Shown: in pieces, positions 19,520-27,302 of the stretch
Layout: every line of letters starts with the position of its first letter
How positions within the stretch are numbered: position 1 is the stretch's first letter
Assembly: GCA_013036105.1 (NCBI GenBank)
Contig: JAAXCX010000006.1
Coordinates: forward strand, 96,334 to 160,333
DNA from: Vulcanimicrobiota bacterium
Lineage (GTDB): Bacteria > Vulcanimicrobiota > Vulcanimicrobiia > Vulcanimicrobiales > Vulcanimicrobiaceae
DNA: 64,000 nucleotides
Reading direction: 5' to 3'
The notes under the pieces: model-generated
The model's input: the letters and a program-made list of their open reading frames with translations, nothing else
Databases searched by the model: none
Told to the model about the DNA's origin: nothing
Translations under genes and position numbers: made by a program

Positions 19520-20220
19520 GCCTCCGCTCCCAGAAGCGGGTTCGCCCCGTCGGCGCGCCACTTGAGAACAACAATCGGCGTCTGCTCGTCTCCGTTGCCG
19601 TGCGGATTTGACAGTAATGCCTCCGCGATGCTGTCGCGATTGACGCCGGATGAAGCGCCCAAAACTTTAGCCGTGTTGAGATCATTTGCATCGACGACCG
19701 CGCAGCCGATACCCGTGCGCTCGAAAACGGATTGTGCAAACGCGTCGGGATTCTGTGGCGCAAAGACGATCATGTTATCGAACGGCGGCATCGTGCCGGT
19801 GTACCCGTCGATCGCGGCGATCGCCTCGCCCAAAATTTCATAGAACATGCCGCGGCGGCCGGCCAGCCGGCCCAACACTTGCATGACGGCGGCGTACGCG
19901 ACTTTTGACGCGCCGACGTTATCGATCACGATCTGCACCGACTCCGGCTGACTTACGGTCGCCATTGCGCCGGCGTTGCGCGAGAGCAGCAGCGCGAGAC
20001 GCGACGGACGCACATACTCCGCCGGCACGGCTTGGCGCTGCGCGATCGCAACCGCCGTTTCGGAAATCGCCAGCACATCGCCGGGTTGCGCGATACCCTC
20101 AACCGACGCTTGAATAAGCGCTGCGAGATCTTCTCCGGGCGCAACCAAACGGGTGCGCACCGGAATTGCGACCATGCCCGCCGGAATCTGCGGACGGTCG
20201 ACCCGCAAGCTGCCCCTCAT
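19516..20220 (-). CDS. CofE-like (F420-0:L-glutamate ligase family) protein inside the mur operon
   Basis: 234 residues resembling the coenzyme F420-0:gamma-glutamyl ligase family. IPVRTRLVAPGEDLAALI at the N-terminus, GDVLAISETAVAIAQR, and a later region with NVGASK and DNMIVFAPQNP follow the order seen in that fold. In CofE the enzyme forms an amide bond to glutamate at GTP cost. Here the gene sits between murF and mraY, with ATGA overlaps on both sides, and no other F420 gene is visible. A role in modifying a murein precursor (for example an amide ligation or amidation) is an inference from position. Family membership was read by eye and the metal-binding residues were not verified. Confidence 0.72.
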   Translation of the reverse strand: MRGSLRVDRPQIPAGMVAIPVRTRLVAPGEDLAALIQASVEGIAQPGDVLAISETAVAIAQRQAVPAEYVRPSRLALLLSRNAGAMATVSQPESVQIVIDNVGASKVAYAAVMQVLGRLAGRRGMFYEILGEAIAAIDGYTGTMPPFDNMIVFAPQNPDAFAQSVFERTGIGCAVVDANDLNTAKVLGASSGVNRDSIAEALLSNPHGNGDEQTPIVVLKWRADGANPLLGAEA

Positions 20221-21587
20221 ATCGCACCGGACCGAAGGGACTGCACGATCTCCTCCATGCGGTACTTGCGCGAGCCTTTGAGCAAGACGACATCCTGCGC
20301 TGTAGCGTTGTTGCGAAGCCAATCCGCGGCTTCTTCGTTTTCGCCGAACGTCACGATCTGTTCGCGCGCTAAACCGGCGCGCACCGCGCCCGCGGCCAGC
20401 GAGGCCGCAAAATCTCCACCAACCAGCAGCACGTCGACGTTCGTCGACGCGGCGTGAGCTCCGACGCGTTCGTGAATCGCGGGGGCATCGGCTCCGAGTT
20501 CCGCCATGCTTGAAAGCACGGCGATGCGGCGGCGCGCGTTTTCGCTTGAAAACGTCGTCAGCGACGCGATCGTGCCGCTCGCGTTCGCGTTGTAGGCATC
20601 GTAAATGAGCCGCGGTCCGGCGGGAAGTTCGATACTTTCATACCGCCCGGGCGGCAACACCAGTCCGGCGACGTTGCCGGCGATTTCCTCGGCGTTTACT
20701 CCAAGCAGCAGGGCGCCTGCGATTGCAGCCGCCAGATTCGCGCGGTTGTGCGCGCCCGGAAACGGCGTGCGTATAGAAAGCGTTTGCGAAGCGCCGCCGT
20801 AGTTGAGCACCAGCGTGCTTTCGTCGCGCACCCACACGCCCGGCAGGGACGGTTCGCCCTCGCCGAACCACAGCGGAGGCGCCGTGAGCGAACTCGCGCG
20901 GTTGCGCGAAATCTCGTCGCGCGCGTTGAGCACGGCCTGCGCGCCCTCGGAAAACAGCCCCCATTTCGTCGCCGCAAGTTTCTCGCGTGATCCGAATATC
21001 TCCAAATGCGCGTCACCCACGTTCGTCAAAATGCCGATGTGCGGCGATGCAATCGCGACCAGCTCGGCAATCTCGCCTGCATGCCGCGCGCCCATCTCGA
21101 CGACGAGCATCTGCTGTTGCGGCGTCGCGGCAAGCAGCAACTTGCTCACGCCGATCTCGTTGTTTTCATTTCCCGGCGAGGCCGCGACCGCGGCAGGTCC
21201 TAGGGTCGCAACGAGCAGCTGACAGAGAAAATCCTTGGTCGTCGTTTTTCCGCTGCTGCCGGTCACGGCGACGACGCGGCCGGAAAACTGCGCACGGGCG
21301 GCCGCCGCCAAATCCATGTATGCGCGGCGTGTGTCGCGGACGATCAGCGCGACAACCCCGTCGCTTTGCGTCTGCGGAGAATCGACGACTACAGCAGCTG
21401 CGCCTTTCTCCAGGGCCTCGCCGACGAAATCGTGGCCGTTGAACCGGTCTCCGCGCAACGCCAGAAATGTATCTCCAGGGTTGAGCGAACGCGTGTCGGT
21501 CACGACCGTGAGCGTTTGGGGAGCGCGCTCGCGACCGCGCACTTCCGCGCCGGTCGCTTCGGCCGCGCGATCGAATGAAAGATTCAC
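20217..21587 (-). CDS. murF: UDP-MurNAc-tripeptide-D-Ala-D-Ala ligase MurF
   Basis: Adds the D-Ala-D-Ala dipeptide. 456 residues. N-terminal DTRSLNPGDTFLALRG, P-loop AVTGSSGKTTTKDFL, NENNEIGVSKLLL, VEMGARHAGEI, and YDAYNANASGTIASL are the family landmarks. Its start overlaps the murE stop and its TGA overlaps the CofE-like gene start. Confidence 0.97.
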   Translation of the reverse strand: MNLSFDRAAEATGAEVRGRERAPQTLTVVTDTRSLNPGDTFLALRGDRFNGHDFVGEALEKGAAAVVVDSPQTQSDGVVALIVRDTRRAYMDLAAAARAQFSGRVVAVTGSSGKTTTKDFLCQLLVATLGPAAVAASPGNENNEIGVSKLLLAATPQQQMLVVEMGARHAGEIAELVAIASPHIGILTNVGDAHLEIFGSREKLAATKWGLFSEGAQAVLNARDEISRNRASSLTAPPLWFGEGEPSLPGVWVRDESTLVLNYGGASQTLSIRTPFPGAHNRANLAAAIAGALLLGVNAEEIAGNVAGLVLPPGRYESIELPAGPRLIYDAYNANASGTIASLTTFSSENARRRIAVLSSMAELGADAPAIHERVGAHAASTNVDVLLVGGDFAASLAAGAVRAGLAREQIVTFGENEEAADWLRNNATAQDVVLLKGSRKYRMEEIVQSLRSGAI

Positions 21588-23044
21588 GACGGAACGCGCT
21601 CGCGTTGGGCTAGCGCGCGGCGCGCTTCGGCGGCGTCATCGAACGGTAAGACGTCCCTGCCGACGATCTGGTAGGTCTCGTGACCTTTGCCCGCAATCAA
21701 GATCGTGTCGCCGGGCTGAGCGTTTAGAATTGCCGCTGCGATCGCGCGCCGCCGGTCCGGCTCGATTTGGTGCGGCGCCCCAGCGACGCCGGGCAGAATG
21801 TCTTCGATGATCGCGCGCGGATCTTCGGTGCGCGGATTGTCGGACGTTACATAAGCGTAGTCCGCATTTTTCGCGACGACCGCGCCCATCTCGCGCCGTT
21901 TTCCGCGATCGCGGTCGCCTCCGCAACCGAAAACAACGATGCGCCGGCCGTCCGCTATTTCCCGAAGCCCGCGCAGCGCCGATTCCAACGCGTCGGGCGT
22001 GTGCGCGTAATCGACGATCACCTCGATATCGCCGCCGTCGATGCGCTCCATGCGCCCGCGTACGCGTTCGACCGACGCCAACCCGCGGGCGGAGACATCG
22101 TCGGCGATTCCAAGCATCCGTGCCGAAGCGATCGCGCACAACGCGTTGCTGACGTTAAAGCGCCCGGTAAGGTGCAGCTCGTAATGCCGCCCATCCAATT
22201 CGAAGCTCGAGCCGCTCGCCTTTACGCTGACCTTTTCCGCGCGCACGTCGGCCGGATTCTCTATGCCGAACGTGAGGACGGGCTTCGCGCCGTGCAATTC
22301 GCCGGCCCAAAGCGCTCCGTGCGGGTCGTCCGCATTCAGCACCGCACGCTCCGCGAGATCGAAGAGCCGGCGCTTAGCGGCAGCATAGGCTTCGGGCGTT
22401 TCGTGAAAATCCAGATGATCGCGCGTGACGTTGGTCAGGCCCGCGACGGAAAAATGTACGTCGGAGACGCGCTCGAGCGCGAGCGCATGCGAACTGACTT
22501 CCATCGCCACTATTTTGACGGCTTTGTCGCGCATCTGCGCGAGCAGCGCTTGCAGCTCCGATGCCAGTGGCGTCGTGTGGTCGAGAGGCCGATCGATGCC
22601 GTCGAATTTCGTTCCGAGCGTGCCGACGACGCCGGCGGAGATCCCGGCGGCATTGGCGATTGCGGCGATCATATGCGTGACGGTGGTCTTCCCATTGGTT
22701 CCGGTGATTCCGGCGATCGCGAGATTGCGCGACGGCGAACGATAAAACGTATCGGCAATCTTCGAAAGCGCCGCTGCCGAATCCGGAACGATCACGTTGG
22801 CAACGTTGGGCGGAAGATCGAGTTCGCGCTCCGCGATCACCGCGGTGGCGCCGCGCGCGATAGCTTCGCTTACATACCGGTGCCCGTCGGTGTGTTCGCC
22901 CACGATCGCAAAGAACAGCGCGCCCGGTCTCACCGATCGCGAATCGAAAGAGAGCGATGAAACCATCACGGACCCGCCGCCGGTGATGCGGCTGTCCGGC
23001 AACCCTTCGAGCAGCATTTCCAGCAGCACGCCCGACTCGATCAT
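21584..23044 (-). CDS. murE: UDP-MurNAc-L-Ala-D-Glu:meso-diaminopimelate ligase MurE
   Basis: Adds the third stem-peptide residue. 486 residues. DSRSVRPGALFFAIVG, P-loop ITGTNGKTTVTHMI, MEVSSHALALERV and VDYAHTPDALESAL are present. The DNPR motif (TSDNPRTEDP) marks meso-diaminopimelate rather than L-lysine as the substrate, so the organism should have direct mDAP cross-linked murein. Start ATG at 23044 overlaps the ftsI stop; a longer frame upstream to 23629 is a shadow inside ftsI. Confidence 0.96.
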   Translation of the reverse strand: MIESGVLLEMLLEGLPDSRITGGGSVMVSSLSFDSRSVRPGALFFAIVGEHTDGHRYVSEAIARGATAVIAERELDLPPNVANVIVPDSAAALSKIADTFYRSPSRNLAIAGITGTNGKTTVTHMIAAIANAAGISAGVVGTLGTKFDGIDRPLDHTTPLASELQALLAQMRDKAVKIVAMEVSSHALALERVSDVHFSVAGLTNVTRDHLDFHETPEAYAAAKRRLFDLAERAVLNADDPHGALWAGELHGAKPVLTFGIENPADVRAEKVSVKASGSSFELDGRHYELHLTGRFNVSNALCAIASARMLGIADDVSARGLASVERVRGRMERIDGGDIEVIVDYAHTPDALESALRGLREIADGRRIVVFGCGGDRDRGKRREMGAVVAKNADYAYVTSDNPRTEDPRAIIEDILPGVAGAPHQIEPDRRRAIAAAILNAQPGDTILIAGKGHETYQIVGRDVLPFDDAAEARRALAQRERVPS

Positions 23045-24831
23045 GGGGTGAGGTTCGCCGTGCGTTCGGGCCGGACCAAGCGCTTTGCGGGAACGGGCGA
23101 CGATTTGGGACGCGGCGTCGCGGGGAGCGTTCCGGCGTGGAGCATCGCCTGGCGCGCGATCTCCGAAAAAGCCGGCGCAGCCACGACGGAGCCGTAGATC
23201 GCGCCCTGGGGACGCTCGACTTTCACATAGATCAAATACTTGGGATGCTCGTAGGGCACCATACCTATAAAGGAAGCGATGTATGCGCCCGGTTCGTATC
23301 GGCCGTTTTCGACAACCTGCGCCGTGCCGGTCTTGCCGGCCGTCGTGTAGCCGGCGAGCTGCGCGCTCGGATTGCCCGTTCCGCGCACGACGACCGCCCG
23401 CAGAAAGCGCCGCAGCGTGTCGGCGGTGCGCCGCGAAAAGACGCGCCTCTCGATCTCCGGTCCGTACTGATAGACCAGGCGCCCCTGCGTATCGAAGATC
23501 GCGCGCACGAGCCGCGGCCGTATGAGCAATCCGCCGTTGGCGATCGCGCAGTAGTAGCGCGCCAGCGCAAGCGGCGTGACCGAAACGCCCTGTCCGAACG
23601 CCATTGTCGCGAGCGAGCTGTCGCTCCAATCCGCGGGGGCAGGCACGATGCCGGGATTTTCACCCGCGAAACCAACGTGCGTGGAATCGCCGAAGCCCGC
23701 GCGCCGCTCCATGTCATAAAACGTTTTTCCGCCGATCGAAAGGCCGACTTCGGCCGCACCGACGTTGTGTGAATAGGCGATAATGTCTTCGAGCGTTTCG
23801 CTGCTGCCGCGAACCGGCATGTCGTCTTCGGCGTTGTGAATTATGCGGCCGCCTACTTCGATCGCATTGCGCGCCGGAAAGGACGACGACGTCGTGACCT
23901 TGCCGCTCTCGAGCGCGGCCGCGGCGGTCAACAGTTTGAAGGTCGAACCGGGTTCGTAGGCGTCTTGTACCGCGCGCTCGCGCCGATCGTCGGGGGTAAA
24001 CTTCCAATACGTGTTCGGATCGAAGTGCGGCGAATCGGCGAGGGCGAGCACTTCGCCGGTAAACGGATCCATGACGAGTGCCGTGCCGCTCTGCGCGTGA
24101 AATTCCGCCACCTGTTTCTTGAGCGCGGACTCGGCCACAAACTGCAGGTAGGGGTCGATCGTCAGCTCGAGCGTCATCCCGGGCTTGGCAGCCCGCACGG
24201 CGCGCTGCCGTCCGAACGGAATGGGGTGTCCGAACTCGTCGGCTTCCAGCGTGACGCGTCCCGACGTTCCTTTTAATAGGTCGTCGTAGGCGTACTCAAT
24301 GCCGGCCAGTCCGTTCTCGTCGATGCCCACAAATCCGACGACGGTTGAAGCCGTTTGTCCGGCGAGATCGACGCGGCGCCCGGTATCTTCTTCCATGACG
24401 GAAATGCCGGGCAGTTGAAGTGCGGAGATCGCATCGGCCTGATCGTGCGGTATCTTGCGCGCCACCCAGACGAACTGGTTCGTGCGGTCGCGCAGCAGAG
24501 CCGTCGTCGATGCGGGAAGCTCTCCGAGCACTTTTTGAAGGCGCACGATCGTCGCGCCGGCGTCACCGAGATCGTGCGGCACCGCGTAGACGCTCTCGGA
24601 CGGGAGCGAATACGCCAGCACGTTGCCGTCGCGATCGAGAATGCTCCCGCGCCGCGCGAAAACGTCAACCGTGTCGCTGCGCTGCGCCAGCGCTTGCTTG
24701 GCGTAAATCGGACCTTTAAACACCTGCACTTCGACGAGCCGCCAGCCCAGCATGAGCGCGATCGCAGCGGCCACATAAAAGAGCGCCTTGGCGCGGCGGG
24801 GAGCGACGCGCGAGAAGTTTCGCCGGTGCAC
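23041..24831 (-). CDS. ftsI: Septal transpeptidase FtsI / PBP3 (class B penicillin-binding protein)
   Basis: 596 residues with one N-terminal membrane helix (about 15-33), a PBP dimerisation domain (about 55-210) and a transpeptidase domain. Active-site motifs are intact: SxxK in EPGSTFKLL, SxN in SHNVGAAEV, and KTG in GKTGTAQVV. It cross-links septal murein with FtsW. No PASTA domains. Sixteen bases separate it from the ftsL-like gene. Confidence 0.96.
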   Translation of the reverse strand: MHRRNFSRVAPRRAKALFYVAAAIALMLGWRLVEVQVFKGPIYAKQALAQRSDTVDVFARRGSILDRDGNVLAYSLPSESVYAVPHDLGDAGATIVRLQKVLGELPASTTALLRDRTNQFVWVARKIPHDQADAISALQLPGISVMEEDTGRRVDLAGQTASTVVGFVGIDENGLAGIEYAYDDLLKGTSGRVTLEADEFGHPIPFGRQRAVRAAKPGMTLELTIDPYLQFVAESALKKQVAEFHAQSGTALVMDPFTGEVLALADSPHFDPNTYWKFTPDDRRERAVQDAYEPGSTFKLLTAAAALESGKVTTSSSFPARNAIEVGGRIIHNAEDDMPVRGSSETLEDIIAYSHNVGAAEVGLSIGGKTFYDMERRAGFGDSTHVGFAGENPGIVPAPADWSDSSLATMAFGQGVSVTPLALARYYCAIANGGLLIRPRLVRAIFDTQGRLVYQYGPEIERRVFSRRTADTLRRFLRAVVVRGTGNPSAQLAGYTTAGKTGTAQVVENGRYEPGAYIASFIGMVPYEHPKYLIYVKVERPQGAIYGSVVAAPAFSEIARQAMLHAGTLPATPRPKSSPVPAKRLVRPERTANLTP

Positions 24832-24847
24832 GAGTCTCTTTCAGACC

Positions 24848-25267
24848 CTATTTAGCGCCGAACCAGCTCGCTAAACTGGAAAGAAAGAGCCTCGATCGCC
24901 CTTGCGGCGCCGCCGGCGGAAGCGTCACCAAGGCGAACTGCTGCGGCTCGCGCATATGCAGCGCCGCAGCCATCTTGGCCAAACGATCGTCGGAACGCAG
25001 CGTAGCCAGGCGGTCGTCCAAACGCGCGGTCTCCGCTTGGAGCGATGCGCGTTGCCGGTCGGCGCGCGCAACCGAATAGTTCAGACTGGTCAGATTTGCA
25101 ATCAGCATGACGTACAGCATCACGCCGACCAGCACGACTCCGAGCGCTCCGCAAAACCGAACGAGACTGGTGTAGCGCGCGCGCGAGTTGTGGGTCTTGC
25201 GCAAATGCGTTGCGTGCTTGGCGGTGCGAACGTTGCGCAAACGCGGATTGGCTTGGTAGGCGACCAT
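24848..25267 (-). CDS. ftsL: FtsL-like division protein
   Basis: 139 residues with a basic N-terminal tail (1-35), one membrane helix (about 40-60, LGVVLVGVMLYVMLIANLTS) and a following coiled-coil-like stretch (ADRQRASLQAETARLDDRL). This is the topology of FtsL, and the position between rsmH and ftsI is where ftsL normally lies. Sequence conservation in FtsL is low, so the assignment rests on topology and place. TGATG overlap with the rsmH stop. Confidence 0.85.
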   Translation of the reverse strand: MVAYQANPRLRNVRTAKHATHLRKTHNSRARYTSLVRFCGALGVVLVGVMLYVMLIANLTSLNYSVARADRQRASLQAETARLDDRLATLRSDDRLAKMAAALHMREPQQFALVTLPPAAPQGRSRLFLSSLASWFGAK

Positions 25268-26139
25268 CAGCTCGCTCTCCGCTCGGCAGCGCGCATTTTG
25301 GCGCTGCTCGCGCGAGGGTTCTGCTCGACCTCGTCACGATCGGGCACCAGCGGTTTGCGCGTCAGCACTTCCAAGCGATCGTCTTGCAGGAATTTCCGTT
25401 TGACGATCCGGTCTTCCAATGAATGAAAACTGATCGCGACGACCCGCCCGGCGCCGCGCAGCCGATCTACGGCACTATCCAAACCTTCGCGCAGTGCTTC
25501 GAGTTCGTCGTTGACCGCAATACGCAGCGCTTGAAAAACGCGCGTCGCCGGATGAATGCGTTCGCGACGGCCGGGGCGGTGCATCAGCCCGCTGATCATG
25601 CGCGCGAATTCCAAGGTCGTTCCCGGAAACGAGCCGGCCTTGCGGCGGTGTACGATCGTACGCGCGATCCTTCGCGCGGCACGTTCTTGCCCATAGTCGA
25701 AGAAGATCTCGGCCAATTCGCTTTCGCTCGCGCTCATGAGCACGTCGTAAGCGCTGCGTCCGGCCAGCGGATTCATTCGCATGTCGAGCGGTCCGGATTC
25801 CCGGAAAGAAAAACCGCGCGACGGTTCGTCAAATTGCATCGAAGAAACCCCCAAGTCGAACAGCACGCCGTCCACCAGCTCGACGCCAAGGCGATCGAGC
25901 ACGTCCGGCAGCTCGCGGAAATTCGCATGAATAAATGTAAAGGCGGAGTCGGTTATCTCGGCAGCCCGCTCTTGCGCCAAAGGATCCGCGTCGAGCGCAA
26001 TGAGCCGCCCGCCCTTCAAACGCGAGAGGATGCCACGCGAATGGCCACCCGCGCCGAAGGTCGCATCCACATAGATCCCAGACGGACGAATCGCCAGCCA
26101 CTCTAAAGCTTGCGCGTGAAAAACGGGAATGTGTTGCAT
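25267..26139 (-). CDS. rsmH: 16S rRNA m4C1402 methyltransferase RsmH (MraW)
   Basis: SAM-dependent methylation of C1402 in 16S rRNA. 290 residues. DATFGAGGHSRGIL is the SAM-binding motif; VLFDLGVSSMQFDEPSRGFSF, MRMNP, ARRIARTI and ISFHSLEDRIVKRKF are diagnostic blocks. 15 bases downstream of mraZ. Confidence 0.97.
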   Translation of the reverse strand: MQHIPVFHAQALEWLAIRPSGIYVDATFGAGGHSRGILSRLKGGRLIALDADPLAQERAAEITDSAFTFIHANFRELPDVLDRLGVELVDGVLFDLGVSSMQFDEPSRGFSFRESGPLDMRMNPLAGRSAYDVLMSASESELAEIFFDYGQERAARRIARTIVHRRKAGSFPGTTLEFARMISGLMHRPGRRERIHPATRVFQALRIAVNDELEALREGLDSAVDRLRGAGRVVAISFHSLEDRIVKRKFLQDDRLEVLTRKPLVPDRDEVEQNPRASSAKMRAAERRAS

Positions 26140-26154
26140 CGCTCCAGCCCGCCA

Positions 26155-26598
26155 TCAGTACAGCCCCAATTCCGCCATCAAGTCACCGGCTTCGGGATCG
26201 GGCGCGGCGTGCGAGGCGTAGCGTTCTTTCGCCCAAATCTCGACCCGCGTCAGCGAGCCGACCGAAACGACCTCGCGCTCGATGCCGGCGTACGCCCGCA
26301 GCGCCGACGGGACGAGCAGACGTCCTTGAACGTCGCATGCAACCTCCTCGGTGTGCGCAAAGATGTAGCGCACGAGGCGGCGGAAACGCTCGTCCTTCCG
26401 CGGGGCGCCTTCGAGCCGGCTGCAGAATTCGGCCCAAGCCGCCTGCGGATAGAGGGCGAGGCACGGGTCCGGCTGCGCGATGGTTAAGACGAAGCCGTTC
26501 CCTAGGCGTTCGCGGAAGCGCGCGGGCACGATGAGACGGCCCTTGTCGTCAAGGGCATGCTCGACCGTACCAGTAAAGCGCGGCAAATCCGCGTGCAA
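26155..26598 (-). CDS. mraZ: Division-cluster repressor MraZ
   Basis: Ring-forming DNA-binding regulator of the division/cell-wall cluster. 147 residues with two SpoVT/AbrB-like half-repeats: ALDDKGRLIVPARFRERL and CDVQGRLLVPSALRAYA. Start read as TTG 26598-26596 (MHADLPRFTG), 5 bases after GGGAGG at 26604-26609; an ATG nearby at 26602 is out of frame. It should bind the three repeats directly upstream and repress its own operon, as in other bacteria. Confidence 0.96.
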   Translation of the reverse strand: MHADLPRFTGTVEHALDDKGRLIVPARFRERLGNGFVLTIAQPDPCLALYPQAAWAEFCSRLEGAPRKDERFRRLVRYIFAHTEEVACDVQGRLLVPSALRAYAGIEREVVSVGSLTRVEIWAKERYASHAAPDPEAGDLMAELGLY

Positions 26599-26614
26599 CC
26601 ATTCCTCCCTCGGT

Positions 26615-26640
26615 CACCACAACGCACCACTTTGCACCAC
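26615..26640 (-). promoter_or_regulatory. Three MraZ-binding repeats (10-base period)
   Basis: On the minus strand the hexamer GTGGTG occurs three times, at 26635-26640, 26625-26630 and 26615-26620, exactly ten bases apart. In Escherichia coli MraZ binds tandem TGGGN units spaced by five bases, which gives the same ten-base period. The first repeat touches the -10 and the last ends a few bases before the ribosome site, so bound MraZ would block both promoter clearance and early transcription. Confidence 0.85.
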
Positions 26641-26667
26641 TATACGCTCCGTTGGTACGTGTGGCAA
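26639..26667 (-). promoter_or_regulatory. mraZ operon promoter
   Basis: TTGCCA (-35, 26662-26667) and TATAGT (-10, 26639-26644) on the minus strand with a 17-base spacer; each box matches 5 of 6 consensus positions. The -10 overlaps the first MraZ repeat. This would drive the 18.5 kb run from mraZ through ddl and perhaps to citrate synthase. Confidence 0.78.
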
Positions 26668-26705
26668 GAGTAAGGACAGATTAAGAACTCCACGAAGTTT
26701 TTCAT

Positions 26706-26719
26706 CGAACATGTGTTCG
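26706..26719. promoter_or_regulatory. LexA (Cheo-type) SOS box
   Basis: CGAACATGTGTTCG fits the Bacillus/actinobacterial LexA consensus CGAACRNRYGTTYG at every position. It lies in the 214-base divergent region between mraZ and the transglycosylase gene, 39 bases upstream of the mraZ -35 and 94 bases upstream of the transglycosylase ATG. Which gene it controls cannot be decided from the sequence. Confidence 0.7.
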
Positions 26720-26812
26720 ACGACGAAATATGGCAACAGCGGCGCGTTGGCGAGCGTTGTTAAGGAAGGCCGAAGGCCGGATCGATACCTTGCAGAAGAG
26801 ACTCTAACCCTT

Positions 26813-27286
26813 ATGAAAAGATTGCTCGGGACTGCGCTATTCCTGAGCTTGCTCTGCGGTTGTAGCGGAGCGGGTTATCTTCCGTATGCGCCGCACGCGC
26901 TCGATCCCGCGCAACTTCAGAAGCTCGTCAGCTCTGCAGCCGTACGCAACGGCGTACCGACCGGTTTAGTCAATGCCGTCGTCATGGCGGAATCGGCCGG
27001 CGATCCGTCGGCGATCAGCAGCGCCGGCGCGCAAGGTCTCATGCAGTTGATGCCGGGCACCGCTGCCGGCTGCGGAATCGGCAATGCGTTCGATCCGCAA
27101 GAGAACGTCGATTGCGGAACGCGTTACCTTCACGGTTTGCTCAAGCGCTACGGCAATAACGTCGAACTGGCAGTTGCGGCATACAACGCCGGGCCCGGCG
27201 CCGTCGACCAATACCACGGCGTTCCGCCGTATGCCGAAACGCAAGCGTACGTCGATCGCGTTCTGACGGCTTACCGCAGCTACTAG
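26813..27286 (+). CDS. Lytic transglycosylase lipoprotein (Slt-type SLT domain)
   Basis: Cleaves the MurNAc-GlcNAc bond in murein to 1,6-anhydro products. 157 residues from ATG 26813: a lipoprotein signal peptide ending LLCGC, then an SLT domain at about 35-150. Markers are the catalytic glutamate in VVMAESAGDPSAIS, AQGLMQLMPGTA, the DPQENVDCGTRYL block and AVAAYNAGPGAV. Two cysteines in the domain may pair. The frame is open further upstream (to 26480) but that would run back over mraZ and its promoter. Located 16 bases before lptF/G. Confidence 0.93.
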   Translation: MKRLLGTALFLSLLCGCSGAGYLPYAPHALDPAQLQKLVSSAAVRNGVPTGLVNAVVMAESAGDPSAISSAGAQGLMQLMPGTAAGCGIGNAFDPQENVDCGTRYLHGLLKRYGNNVELAVAAYNAGPGAVDQYHGVPPYAETQAYVDRVLTAYRSY

Positions 27287-27302
27287 CGAACTGTTAACGC
27301 GG

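Noticed and set aside
19516..20220. Coenzyme F420 biosynthesis as the role of the CofE-like gene
   Set aside because: No cofC, cofD, fbiC or F420-dependent enzyme seen in the window; position points to murein.
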